64,000 nucleotides of DNA, taken from Gp6-AA45 sp035652075. GTDB lineage: Bacteria; Acidobacteriota; Vicinamibacteria; Vicinamibacterales; CAVVIG01. The stretch is taken from contig DASREL010000110.1 in assembly GCA_035652075.1 (NCBI GenBank), positions 62,001 through 126,000 of the forward strand, read 5' to 3'. Under the pieces are notes generated by a model. That model was not told where the DNA came from, did no database searches, and saw only the letters and a program-made list of their open reading frames with translations. Below are positions 34,435 to 43,060 of the stretch, piece after piece (the stretch's first letter is position 1; each line of letters begins with the position of its first letter). The position numbers and the translations under genes are program-made.

Positions 34435-34920
34435 CTACAACGTTTGCGATCGCACATCGGCAGCCGTGTCGTCTCTATATTTCTGGAGCTTCGCGCGCAG
34501 CTCGGGCCGACTCGTCCCCAAGATCGCCACGGCGAGGAGCCCCGCATTGGCGGCGCCTGATGCACCAATCGCCACCGTCGCGACCGGGACGCCTTTCGGC
34601 ATCTGGACGATCGACAGCAGTGAATCGAGTCCGTTGAGCGACGCGCTCTTGACCGGAACGCCGATCACCGGCAACACCGTCTGTGCCGCGACCATTCCGG
34701 GCAAATGCGCGGCGCCACCGGCGCCCGCAATAATCACTTCGATCCCGCGGCTTGCGGCAGTGGTTGCGTAATCAGCCATCCACTGGGGCGTGCGATGCGC
34801 CGACACGATCTGGCACTCGTGCGAAATCCCGAATTCGGACAGGATCTGGTCCGCGTGGCTCATCGTCTCCCAGTCCGACTTGGAGCCCATGATCACGCCG
34901 ACCAACGGCTTGTCGCTCAC
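34435..34920 (-). CDS. purE: N5-carboxyaminoimidazole ribonucleotide mutase
   Basis: This class I PurE of about 161 residues converts N5-CAIR to CAIR, the step after PurK. The motifs are VGVIMGSKSDWETM, VSAHRTPQ (catalytic His) and IAGAGGAAHLPGM. I chose the GTG at 34920 because it gives the normal family length. An upstream TTG at 34980 would add 20 residues with no PurE similarity. It is divergent from the M16 peptidase gene, with 65 bp between the starts. Confidence 0.95.
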   Translation of the reverse strand: MSDKPLVGVIMGSKSDWETMSHADQILSEFGISHECQIVSAHRTPQWMADYATTAASRGIEVIIAGAGGAAHLPGMVAAQTVLPVIGVPVKSASLNGLDSLLSIVQMPKGVPVATVAIGASGAANAGLLAVAILGTSRPELRAKLQKYRDDTAADVRSQTL

Positions 34921-34971
34921 GACGCCTATTTGACCACAACTTGTTTCTGTGGGTTCGGCGGATTCCGTGGT

Positions 34972-34977
34972 TAAGAT
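34972..34977 (+). promoter_or_regulatory. candidate -10 box TAAGAT before the M16 pair
   Basis: TAAGAT ends 8 bases before the ATG at 34986. No Shine-Dalgarno sequence is seen, so a leaderless transcript is likely. A TTGACC at about 34930 is too far upstream to be its -35. Confidence 0.4.
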
Positions 34978-34985
34978 CAACGGTT

Positions 34986-36323
34986 ATGAAATGCGCTTTC
35001 GCTGTTCTGCTTGTTGCGATCGCCAGCCCCGCCTTCGCGCAGACACCGGCGCCGAAGATCGAGCTGAAGTACACCGAGTTCAAGCTGCCCAACGGTCTGA
35101 CCGTCATCCTTCACGAGGATCACAGCGTCCCGATGGTGTCGACGAACATGTGGTACCACGTCGGATCGGCGCGCGAGAAGCCGGGTCGAACCGGTTTCGC
35201 ACATCTGTTCGAGCACCTGATGTTCATGGGTTCGGGACATGTGAAGCTTGGCGAGTTCGACGAGTGGCTCGAAGAGAGCGGCGGCGACAACAACGGGTCG
35301 ACGGAAAACGATCGGACGAACTACTGGATCAACGTGCCGTCGAATTCGCTGGAGCTCGCGCTGTTCCTCGAATCCGATCGCATGGGCTACCTGCTCGATT
35401 CGATGACGCCGAAAACGGTCGACGCGCAGCGTGATGTCGTCAAGAACGAGCGTCGCCAGAGCTACGAGAACCGCCCGTACGGGCTCGCGGAACCGACGCT
35501 CGACGAACTGCTGTATCCCGCCGGTCATCCGTATCACTGGCCAGTGATCGGGTACATGGAAGATCTGACGGCCGCGAGTTACGACGATGTGGTCGAGTTC
35601 TTCCGGCAGTATTACGCGCCCGCCAACGCGAGCCTCGTGATCGCCGGTGACATCGATCCCGTCAAGACGCGCGCGCTGGTCGAGAAGTGGTTCCGAGACG
35701 TGAAGCCGGGACGGTCGCCGGAAAAAATGACGGCGCCTCCAGCGGAGCTGACGACCGTGGTGAAGAAGACGCTGACGGATCGCGTGCAACTGCCGCGCGT
35801 CTACGATGCGTGGCTGACGCCCCCGCACTTCCAACCGGGCGACGCCGCGATGGACGTCGTCGGCGACATCCTCGCCGGCGGAAAGAACTCGCGCCTGTAC
35901 AAACGGCTCGTCTACGACATGCAGATCGCGCAGGACGTCAACGCGGGCCAGCAGTCGCAAGCGTTGTCGTCGCAGTTCCAGATCGTCGCGACGGCGCGGC
36001 CGGGCCACACGATCGCCGAGATTCAAAAGGTCGTCGACGAAGAGATCGCCAGACTGCAGAAAGAACCACCGACTCAGCACGAACTGCAGCGATCGATCAA
36101 TCAGATCGAAGCATCGTTCTACAACCGGATGGAACGCGTAGGCGGATTCGGCGGCACGGCGGATCAGTTGAACGCGTACTTCACCGAGGCCGGACGGCCC
36201 GATTACTTCAACGAAGATCTCGCCCGCTATCGAGCGCTGTCGCCGTCGGACATCCAGGCCGCCGCGCAGAAGTATTTGCCGCTCACCAAGCGCGTCGAGC
36301 TGACGGTGGAACCACAGAAATGA
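34986..36323 (+). CDS. secreted M16 zinc peptidase, catalytic subunit
   Basis: This 445-residue protein has a signal peptide (MKCAFAVLLVAIASPAFAQ) and an M16 N-terminal domain with the inverted zinc motif HLFEH at about 73-77 and a distal glutamate region (VVKNERRQSYENRPYG). The second M16 domain follows from about 190 (ANASLVIAGDIDP). This is the active partner of a heterodimer; the second gene starts within its stop codon (ATGA). Like mitochondrial processing peptidase, such pairs cleave peptides in a closed chamber. Probably periplasmic. Confidence 0.92.
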   Translation: MKCAFAVLLVAIASPAFAQTPAPKIELKYTEFKLPNGLTVILHEDHSVPMVSTNMWYHVGSAREKPGRTGFAHLFEHLMFMGSGHVKLGEFDEWLEESGGDNNGSTENDRTNYWINVPSNSLELALFLESDRMGYLLDSMTPKTVDAQRDVVKNERRQSYENRPYGLAEPTLDELLYPAGHPYHWPVIGYMEDLTAASYDDVVEFFRQYYAPANASLVIAGDIDPVKTRALVEKWFRDVKPGRSPEKMTAPPAELTTVVKKTLTDRVQLPRVYDAWLTPPHFQPGDAAMDVVGDILAGGKNSRLYKRLVYDMQIAQDVNAGQQSQALSSQFQIVATARPGHTIAEIQKVVDEEIARLQKEPPTQHELQRSINQIEASFYNRMERVGGFGGTADQLNAYFTEAGRPDYFNEDLARYRALSPSDIQAAAQKYLPLTKRVELTVEPQK

Positions 36324-37762
36324 AGTACATCTTCGCTCTTGTTCTCGCCCTCGGCGTCACCGTTGCGGCACAGCAGGCGCCCGACCGCACGCATCCGCCG
36401 CAACCAGGGCCGCCGGCGACGCTGCATCTTCCGGCGATCCAGAAACAGAAACTGTCGAACGGCCTGCCCGTGTGGATCGTCGAGATGCACAAGGTGCCTG
36501 TGGCGCAGGTAAATCTCGTCGTCCTCAGCGGCACCGGAGACGATCCCACAGGAAAATTCGGCGTCGCGAGCCTGACGGCGGCGATGCTGGAAGAAGGCGC
36601 CGGCTCGAAGTCGTCGCTCGAAATCGCCGACGCGATCGACTTCCTCGGCGCCGATCTCTCGGCGTCGACGACGTCGGATCTGTCGGCGGTGCGGTTGCAC
36701 GTGCCCGTCGCGCGGCTCGGCGATGCGCTCGCCGTGATGGGCGACGTCGTCGAACGTCCGACGTTTCCGAAGGACGAACTCGAACGGCTGCGCCAGGAAC
36801 GGCTGACGAATATCCTGCAAGGGCGCGACGACCCGCCGACGATCGGCGCGATCACGTACGCCCGCGTGCTCTACGGTCCGACGCACCGTTACGGGACTGC
36901 GCAGATGGGAACGGCCGCGACGGTGAAGGCGTTCACCGCCGACGATCTCAAAGCGTTCTACGCATCGGCCTACCGTCCCGACAACGCGGTGCTGCTCGCG
37001 GTCGGCGACGTGACCGCCGCATCGGTGCTACCGCAGCTCGAGAAGACGTTCGGATCGTGGAAGCCGGCCTCGGCCAGCAAGGCGTCGTCGAAATGGCCGG
37101 ACGTGCCGCAGCACAGCGCGCGGACGATCTACCTGGTCGACAAACCGGGCGCGGCGCAATCGCAGATCCGCATCGGCTGGATCGGCGTGCCGCGATCGAC
37201 GCCCGATTACTTTCCCATCCAGGTGATGAACACGATCCTCGGCGGATCGTTTTCGTCGCGGCTGAACATAAACCTTCGCGAGCAGCACGGGTACACGTAC
37301 GGCGCGAGCTCGCAGTTCGACATGCGATCGAACGCCGGTCCGTTCGTCGCCGCGGCCGGTGTCCAGACCGACAAGACCGCGGACGCGCTGAAAGAGTTCT
37401 TCAACGAGCTGAACGGGATTCTGAAACCGGTGCCGGCCGAAGAACTCGGACGCGCCAAGAACTACATCTCGCTCCGCTATCCCGGCGCGTTTGAAACGAC
37501 GGGTGACATCTCGCGCCGGCTCGAGGACGCGATCGTCTATCACCTGCCCGACGATTACTTCGCGAACTACGTCAAGAACATCCAGGCGGTGACGTCAGCC
37601 GACGTCGAGCGCGTAGCGAAGAAATACATCGACCCCTCCAAGCTCGCCATCGTCATCGTTGGCGATCGCTCGAAGATCGAAGAGCCGATCAAGGCGCTCA
37701 ACCTCGCACCCATCAAGGTTCTGACGATCGACGAGGTTTTCGGGCCTGCGCCGTCGATGTAG
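36320..37762 (+). CDS. secreted M16 family protein, non-catalytic partner
   Basis: This 480-residue protein has a signal peptide and both M16 domains, but the zinc motif position reads ASLTAAMLEEG instead of H-x-x-E-H, so it cannot bind zinc there. It keeps the LREQHGYTYGASSQF segment, which supplies the conserved Arg/Tyr side chains that complete the partner's active site. It should therefore be the regulatory half of the heterodimer with 34986-36323. Its TAG stop lies inside a REP-like repeat. A longer upstream frame to 35687 is a shadow. Confidence 0.92.
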   Translation: MKYIFALVLALGVTVAAQQAPDRTHPPQPGPPATLHLPAIQKQKLSNGLPVWIVEMHKVPVAQVNLVVLSGTGDDPTGKFGVASLTAAMLEEGAGSKSSLEIADAIDFLGADLSASTTSDLSAVRLHVPVARLGDALAVMGDVVERPTFPKDELERLRQERLTNILQGRDDPPTIGAITYARVLYGPTHRYGTAQMGTAATVKAFTADDLKAFYASAYRPDNAVLLAVGDVTAASVLPQLEKTFGSWKPASASKASSKWPDVPQHSARTIYLVDKPGAAQSQIRIGWIGVPRSTPDYFPIQVMNTILGGSFSSRLNINLREQHGYTYGASSQFDMRSNAGPFVAAAGVQTDKTADALKEFFNELNGILKPVPAEELGRAKNYISLRYPGAFETTGDISRRLEDAIVYHLPDDYFANYVKNIQAVTSADVERVAKKYIDPSKLAIVIVGDRSKIEEPIKALNLAPIKVLTIDEVFGPAPSM

Positions 37763-37781
37763 CGCAGGCCTTCAGGCCTGC
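37759..37781. repeat. REP-like palindrome carrying the stop codon of the M16 partner gene
   Basis: The core GCAGGCCTTCAGGCCTGC is a near-perfect palindrome preceded by GTAGC. TAG at 37760-37762 ends the M16 reading frame. It is the clearest copy of the family in the window. Confidence 0.85.
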
Positions 37782-37793
37782 TGACGTCCATCT

Positions 37794-37826
37794 TCACCTC
37801 CGCGGTGTCTTACATCGTGGAGGTGA
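37794..37826 (+). promoter_or_regulatory. hairpin sequestering the Shine-Dalgarno sequence of the DUF4139 gene
   Basis: TCACCTCC at 37794-37801 is the exact complement of GGAGGTGA at 37819-37826, with a 17-base loop. The right arm is a full-strength Shine-Dalgarno sequence placed 3 bases before the ATG at 37830. Pairing would hide it completely. This could be a temperature- or factor-dependent translational switch. Formation in vivo is inference. Confidence 0.6.
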
Positions 37827-37829
37827 TCG

Positions 37830-39863
37830 ATGCGTCACCGCGTCATCCTCGCGGCACTGGCGGTCTGCGCCGGCCTGTCGACGCTGTCGGCTCAACAACC
37901 AACGTCGCCGTTACCGGTCCGTCGGGTCGTCCTGTACAAGAACGGCGTTGGCTATTTCGAGCACGTCGGGCGCGTCCGGGGATCGCAGACCCTCGCGATC
38001 GACTTCAACACATCGCAACTGAACGACGTGTTGACGACGTTGACGGCGGTCGATCTCGGCAACGGGCGGATCGGAAACGTTTCGTTCAATTCCGAAGCGC
38101 CGTTCGAACAGCGCCTCAGCCGATTGTCGCTTCCGGTCGGTCAGCGGACGACGCTGCCGGAGATGCTCGATGGCCTGCGAGGCGCGCGGCTCGAGGTGTC
38201 GGACGGCGGACGGACACTCGTCGGTCGCCTGTTGAGCATCGAGCAGAAGCCGCCCCGCAAGGACGAACCGCCGCACACCGAATTGTCGATCGTGACGGAC
38301 GGCGGCGTGATCAGAACGATCGCCTTGCGATCGTCGGCCGCCGTCAAGCTGCTCGATCGCGATCTCGCGACACAGGTCCGCTCGTATCTGGATCTCCTCG
38401 AATCGTCGCATTCAGGCGATCGACGCCGTCTGAGCATCGCGACTGTGGGCACGGGCGAGCGCAACGTCCTCGTCAGCTACATCAGCGAAGTGCCGGTGTG
38501 GAAGACGACATACCGCATCGTGCTGCCATCAGGCGGCGACCGCACGCCGCAGTTGCAAGGATGGGCGATCGTGGACAACACCGTCGGTCAGGACTGGACT
38601 GACGTCGAGCTGTCGCTCGTCGCCGGCGCACCGCAATCATTTGTCCAGCGCCTATCGGAACCGCAGTACGTCCACCGTCCTGTCGTGGACATCGAACGAC
38701 CCGCGAACCCGCGGCCGCAGACCCACGAGTCGGCGATGAACACCGTCGGCGACACGAACGTCGCCAGAGTCACCGGCGGCATCGTTGGGGGCCTCGTATC
38801 GGCTCCCGCCGCATCTCCAACGCTGCCGCCCCCGCCACCACCGCGCGCGCGACCGAACACGTTCGAGGCCGAGGCATCACCACAGGATCTCGGCGATCTC
38901 TTCGCGTACACGGTGAACGGACCGACAACGATCCGTCGCAACGAGTCGGCGCTGGTTCCAATCCTCAGCGCGCCCGTCGACGCCGAACGGGTGTCGCTCT
39001 GGAACGATCGCATCGGCGGCCCGCGTCCGCTGCGCAGCCTCTGGATCACCAATACCAGCGGCCTGACCTTGGACGCGGGATCATTCACGGTGCTGGACGA
39101 CACCACGTTTGCGGGCGAAGGCCTGCTGGAAGCGGTCAAGCCCGGCGACAAGCGATTGGCGTCGTATGCAGTTGACCTGGGCGTGCAAGTCGAAGCGAAG
39201 AACGGAGACGAGGTGCAGCAGGTTACGCGCGTGAGCATCGCGCGCGGAGTCGGGATACAGACGCGCGAACTTCGGGCTCGCAAGGTCTACACGATTCGCA
39301 ACAACGACGCGGCGCCGCGTACGATCGTCATCGAGCATCCGATCCGCGCGGGATGGGCGCTCGTCAGTCGCGCGACGCCGGTCGAAACATCGTTGAGCGC
39401 GTACCGGTTCTCGACATCGGTTGGCGCCCACTCCACGGCAACGCTGACCGTCGACGAACGTCGACCGACTGAAAGCCGCTACACGATCGCCGATCTCGAC
39501 GATCGACAGCTGACGCTGTTCCTGCGGGAGTCACACGAAAGTCCGGAACTCGAGCGGGCGCTCGCGCCGATTCGCACGACGAAGGCCACGCTCGCCTCGC
39601 TTGCCGCCGACGTCGCGGCCCACGAGCGAGCGATCAAAGACCTGTCGGCCGATCAAACACGCATGCGCGAGAACATGCGGGCGATGAAGGACAGTGGCGA
39701 CGAAAAGCGCCTGTTGAAACGGTACGTGGCGGAGTTGGATGCGCAGGAAAACCGCCTCGCGGTGCTGCGGCGCGAACTCGGCGAACTGACGATGCGCGTG
39801 GAGCGCACGCACGCCGAGCTCTCGGCACAAATCGAGGCGCTCACGCTTGATATCGATCTCTGA
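37830..39863 (+). CDS. DUF4139 domain protein, secreted
   Basis: This 677-residue protein has a signal peptide (MRHRVILAALAVCAGLSTLSAQ) and opens with VRRVVLYKNGVGYFEHVGRV, typical of the family. The DUF4139 region has VLVSYISEVPVWKTTYRI and GWAIVDNTVGQDWTDVELSLVAG. A proline-rich linker (LPPPPPPRARP, near 330) divides the protein, and a coiled coil covers the last 100 residues (about 570-670). Relatives are called mucoidy inhibitor A-like; biochemical role unknown, probably envelope. Translation may be controlled by the hairpin at 37794-37826. Confidence 0.85.
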   Translation: MRHRVILAALAVCAGLSTLSAQQPTSPLPVRRVVLYKNGVGYFEHVGRVRGSQTLAIDFNTSQLNDVLTTLTAVDLGNGRIGNVSFNSEAPFEQRLSRLSLPVGQRTTLPEMLDGLRGARLEVSDGGRTLVGRLLSIEQKPPRKDEPPHTELSIVTDGGVIRTIALRSSAAVKLLDRDLATQVRSYLDLLESSHSGDRRRLSIATVGTGERNVLVSYISEVPVWKTTYRIVLPSGGDRTPQLQGWAIVDNTVGQDWTDVELSLVAGAPQSFVQRLSEPQYVHRPVVDIERPANPRPQTHESAMNTVGDTNVARVTGGIVGGLVSAPAASPTLPPPPPPRARPNTFEAEASPQDLGDLFAYTVNGPTTIRRNESALVPILSAPVDAERVSLWNDRIGGPRPLRSLWITNTSGLTLDAGSFTVLDDTTFAGEGLLEAVKPGDKRLASYAVDLGVQVEAKNGDEVQQVTRVSIARGVGIQTRELRARKVYTIRNNDAAPRTIVIEHPIRAGWALVSRATPVETSLSAYRFSTSVGAHSTATLTVDERRPTESRYTIADLDDRQLTLFLRESHESPELERALAPIRTTKATLASLAADVAAHERAIKDLSADQTRMRENMRAMKDSGDEKRLLKRYVAELDAQENRLAVLRRELGELTMRVERTHAELSAQIEALTLDIDL

Positions 39864-39908
39864 CAATCCGTCCCGCGCGCGCGTCCGTATGGTGGGGTCG
39901 GAGGGCAT

Positions 39909-40346
39909 ATGAGGGTGAAAGCTGCTGTTCTTGCCGCCGCGGCGATGTTGCTGTCCACGTCGGCGGCGTTTGCGCAGAATGCGATGACCACGAAGCTGAT
40001 GGCCGCTGAAAACAAAATGCTCGACGACCTGACCGCCGGCAAGAAGGACGCCTTCTTTGCCGTCATCGCGCCAGGCTCGTGGTCCGTCGACGAGGGCGGT
40101 TGGATGAAGATCGACGACTTCAAGCAGTCGTGGGACCAGATCAAGATCCAGAGCTCGAAGACCTCGGACATGAAGGTTGTCCCGATCAACGCGACCGCTG
40201 CCATCGTGACGTACAAGCTCGAGCAGAAAGGCTCGATGGGAGGTCAGCCGTTCCCGTCGCCCGTGTACGCCAGCACGGTCTGGGTGCAGAAGAACGGCAA
40301 GTGGTGGGCGGTGTTCCACCAGGAATCGACGCCGGCGAAAAAGTAG
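39909..40346 (+). CDS. secreted NTF2-like (DUF4440) protein
   Basis: This 145-residue protein has a signal peptide (cleavage after AFA near 23). The mature domain follows the SnoaL/DUF4440 pattern: MAAENKMLDDLTAGKKDAFFAVI, then APGSWSVDEGGWMKIDDFKQ and the C-terminal strands VWVQKNGKWWAVFHQES. Cone-shaped fold; ligand unknown and catalysis not evident. GGAGGGC lies 5 bases before the ATG. Gene stands alone between DUF4139 and an S9 peptidase. Confidence 0.82.
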   Translation: MRVKAAVLAAAAMLLSTSAAFAQNAMTTKLMAAENKMLDDLTAGKKDAFFAVIAPGSWSVDEGGWMKIDDFKQSWDQIKIQSSKTSDMKVVPINATAAIVTYKLEQKGSMGGQPFPSPVYASTVWVQKNGKWWAVFHQESTPAKK

Positions 40347-40352
40347 ACGCTA

Positions 40353-40395
40353 GGGCGGGAAAGCAGGAAGGGCGGGAAAGCCTGGATCGGCGGGA
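40353..40395. repeat. GGGCGGGAAAGCAGGAA short-unit repeat
   Basis: The gap before the S9 peptidase holds two copies of GGGCGGGAAAGC (40353-40364 and 40370-40381) plus a shorter GGCGGGA. The units match those inside the BNR gene at 13479 and the receptor gene at 45841. It ends just before a TAGAAT hexamer at 40395-40400, a possible -10. Confidence 0.6.
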
Positions 40396-40422
40396 TAGAA
40401 TGACTCCGCCAAGGAGCGTTCT

Positions 40423-42921
40423 ATGCCCGCTGTCCGGCCTTTCCGTTTCGCCGTCATCGTCGCCGTACTCCTGGCGCCCGTTCTGGGCGCACAGGTTCAA
40501 GTTCCATCGGCGTCCGATCCACCTCGTTACGTGCTGCCGCCGAAGAACGTCGTCGACGCGTTCGACGCCGAGCCGCTGCCGACGACGCTGCTGAGCCCGA
40601 ATCATCAGGTCGTGGCGATTACGAAGGCACGCGCGTACCCGACGATCGCGGAGCTATCGCAGCCGATGCTGCGGCTCGCCGGCCAGCGCGTGAACCCGCG
40701 GACGAACGGACCGCATCGCGACTCGGGATTGCCCGGCACCGGCATCTACTCGCTCACGCTGAAGAAGATCGCCGACGGCAAAGAGATCAGCGTCTCGCTG
40801 CCGCCGCAGGCGAAGATGTCGCACATCAAGTTCTCGCCGGATGGATCGAAGCTGTCGTTCCTGCAGACGCGCGACAACGGCGTCGAGTTGTGGATCGTCG
40901 ATACGATGACCGGCGCGTCGAAAGCGGTCGTCAGCGGCAACGACCGGATCAACGCAACCTCCAACGATCCGTGCGACTGGGAAAAGGACAACGTCACCAT
41001 CGTGTGCGAGACGGTTCCGAGCGGCCGTGGCACGGCACCGGCCGAGCCCGAAGTACCGAGCGGACCGAACGTCCAGGAGAATTACGGCAAAGCGGCGCCA
41101 GCGCCGACCTACGAGGACCTGCTGAAAACCGTCAACGACGACCGCTTGTTCGAGTACTACTTCTCGAGCCAGCTCGTCGCCGTCAACACGACGAACGGCG
41201 CCAAGTCGCCGATTGGCAAGCCCGCAATTTTCGAGACGGTGACGCCGTCGCCGAACGGCCAATACGTGCTCGTCGCGCGCATCAAGAAGCCGTACTCGCA
41301 CCTCGTGCCGAAAAACGGATTCCCGCAGGACGTCGAGATCTGGGCGAAGAACGGTGACGTCGCGAAGACGATCGCGAACCTCGCGTCACACGAAGGGGTG
41401 CCGATCAACGGCGTCGAACCTGGGCCGCGCGCGTATCGCTGGCGCGCCGATCAGCCCGCGACGATCACGTGGGTGGAAGCGCTCGACGGCGGCGACTCGC
41501 GCGCGAAGGTACCGTTCCGCGACAAAGTCGTTTCGCTTGCCGCGCCGTTCAACGGTCAGCCGACGGAAATCGCGAAAACCGAGTGGCGCTACGGCGGCAT
41601 CGCGTACACCGACAAAGGCATCGGCCTGCTGACGGAAAACGATCGCCAGACGCGACGCACGCGCACGTGGCTCCTCGAACCCGATCAGGCGCCCAAGAAG
41701 CTGTGGGATCGCAAGCAGGACGCGGCGTACGAAAATCCCGGCGCGCCGGTGCAGCGACGCGACACCGCAGGTGGACGCAGCGGCGGCGGCCGCGGCGGAT
41801 TCGGCGGCGGCGCGATCGTCCAGAACGGCGACTACATCTACTTGTCAGGCGAGGGCGCCACGCCGGACGGCGATCGTCCGTTCGTCGACAAGCTGAACCT
41901 GAAAACGTTGAAGAGCGAGCGGCTGTTCCGATCCGGCGGCGAAGCGCTCGAGTCGTTCGTCGCGCCGATCACCGACGACATGACGAAGATCCTGACGCGC
42001 TACGAATCGCAGAGGGACGTGCCGAACTACTACGTGCGCGATCTGACGGCGAACACGCGCACGAAGATCACCGACTTCAAGGATCCGCAGCCGCAGGTGC
42101 GCGAGATCCTGCGTCAGTTCGTCACCTACAAGCGCAACGACGGCGTCACGCTGTCGGGCACGCTGTATCTGCCGCCCGGCTACAAGCAGGGACAGAAAGT
42201 ACCGCTCATCATGTGGGCGTATCCGCGCGAGTTCGGCGACGCCGACACCGCCAGCCAGATCACCGGCTCGCCCAACCAGTTCACGCTGCTTCGCGGCTAC
42301 TCGCACATGTTCCTGCTCTTGAGCGGCTACGCGATCTTCGACAATCCGACGATGCCGATCATCGGACCGGGAGAGACGGCGAACGATACCTACATCGAAC
42401 AGCTCGTGGCGAGCGCCGAAGCGGCGGTGAACAAAGTCGTCGAGATGGGCGTTACCGACCGCGAGCACATCGGCGTCGGCGGGCACAGCTACGGCGGCTT
42501 CATGACGGCCAATCTGCTCGCGCACTCGCGCTTGTTCCGCGCCGGCTTCGCCGAGAGCGGCGCCTACAACCGATCGCTGACGCCGTTCGGCTTCCAGAAC
42601 GAGCGTCGCACGTTCTGGGAAGTGCCGGATCTGTACGCGAAGATGTCGCCGTTCTGGTACGCGCAGAACATCAAGGATCCGATCCTGCTGATGCACGGCG
42701 AGGCCGACGACAACACGGGCACGTATCCCATCAACTCCGAACGGCTCTACGCGGCAATCAAAGGGCTCGGCGGCACGGTGAGGCTCGTCATGCTGCCCAA
42801 CGAAGCGCATGGCTACGCCGCGCGCGAAACGCTGCTGCACGTGCTGGCGGAACGGGTGAACTGGTTCGATCGCTACGTGAAAAACGCGGCACCGAAGGCC
42901 ACGACCGATCACCAGCAGTGA
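40423..42921 (+). CDS. secreted S9 family peptidase (prolyl oligopeptidase-like)
   Basis: This 832-residue protein has a signal peptide (VIVAVLLAPVLGAQ), a propeller-like N-terminal two-thirds with a glycine-rich insert GGRSGGGRGGFGG near 450, and a C-terminal alpha/beta hydrolase. Catalytic residues are visible: GVGGHSYGGFMTANLL (Ser near 689), HGEADDNTGTYPINSE (Asp near 760) and MLPNEAHGYAA (His near 796). It cleaves peptides outside the cytoplasm. AAGGAG precedes the ATG by about 8 bases. The gene stands alone, with repeats on both sides. Confidence 0.92.
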   Translation: MPAVRPFRFAVIVAVLLAPVLGAQVQVPSASDPPRYVLPPKNVVDAFDAEPLPTTLLSPNHQVVAITKARAYPTIAELSQPMLRLAGQRVNPRTNGPHRDSGLPGTGIYSLTLKKIADGKEISVSLPPQAKMSHIKFSPDGSKLSFLQTRDNGVELWIVDTMTGASKAVVSGNDRINATSNDPCDWEKDNVTIVCETVPSGRGTAPAEPEVPSGPNVQENYGKAAPAPTYEDLLKTVNDDRLFEYYFSSQLVAVNTTNGAKSPIGKPAIFETVTPSPNGQYVLVARIKKPYSHLVPKNGFPQDVEIWAKNGDVAKTIANLASHEGVPINGVEPGPRAYRWRADQPATITWVEALDGGDSRAKVPFRDKVVSLAAPFNGQPTEIAKTEWRYGGIAYTDKGIGLLTENDRQTRRTRTWLLEPDQAPKKLWDRKQDAAYENPGAPVQRRDTAGGRSGGGRGGFGGGAIVQNGDYIYLSGEGATPDGDRPFVDKLNLKTLKSERLFRSGGEALESFVAPITDDMTKILTRYESQRDVPNYYVRDLTANTRTKITDFKDPQPQVREILRQFVTYKRNDGVTLSGTLYLPPGYKQGQKVPLIMWAYPREFGDADTASQITGSPNQFTLLRGYSHMFLLLSGYAIFDNPTMPIIGPGETANDTYIEQLVASAEAAVNKVVEMGVTDREHIGVGGHSYGGFMTANLLAHSRLFRAGFAESGAYNRSLTPFGFQNERRTFWEVPDLYAKMSPFWYAQNIKDPILLMHGEADDNTGTYPINSERLYAAIKGLGGTVRLVMLPNEAHGYAARETLLHVLAERVNWFDRYVKNAAPKATTDHQQ

Positions 42922-42926
42922 GCTAG

Positions 42927-43014
42927 ACACGAAACCCACGAAACCACGAAACACACGAAGAAGATCTTCTGGTTTGTTTTGTGGTTTTCGTGTTTTCGTG
43001 CGTTTCGTGGTGTA
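42927..43014. repeat. paired inverted array of CACGAAA units
   Basis: Seven- to nine-base units of CACGAAA(C) run to a perfect palindromic centre AGAAGATCTTCT (42959-42970), and their complement runs out again as TTTCGTG units. Imperfect arms of about 40 bases could form one long hairpin. It fills most of the gap between the S9 peptidase and the ABC transporter operon and might also act as a terminator. Confidence 0.75.
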
Positions 43015-43060
43015 CGACCGATGGTAGTAGCGCCCCCTCCCTGACTACATTCGTGGGTCG

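Noticed and set aside
34435..34980. TTG start at 34980 for purE
   Set aside because: The extra 20 residues have no PurE similarity and reach into the promoter region of the divergent M16 gene; GTG 34920 gives the normal length.
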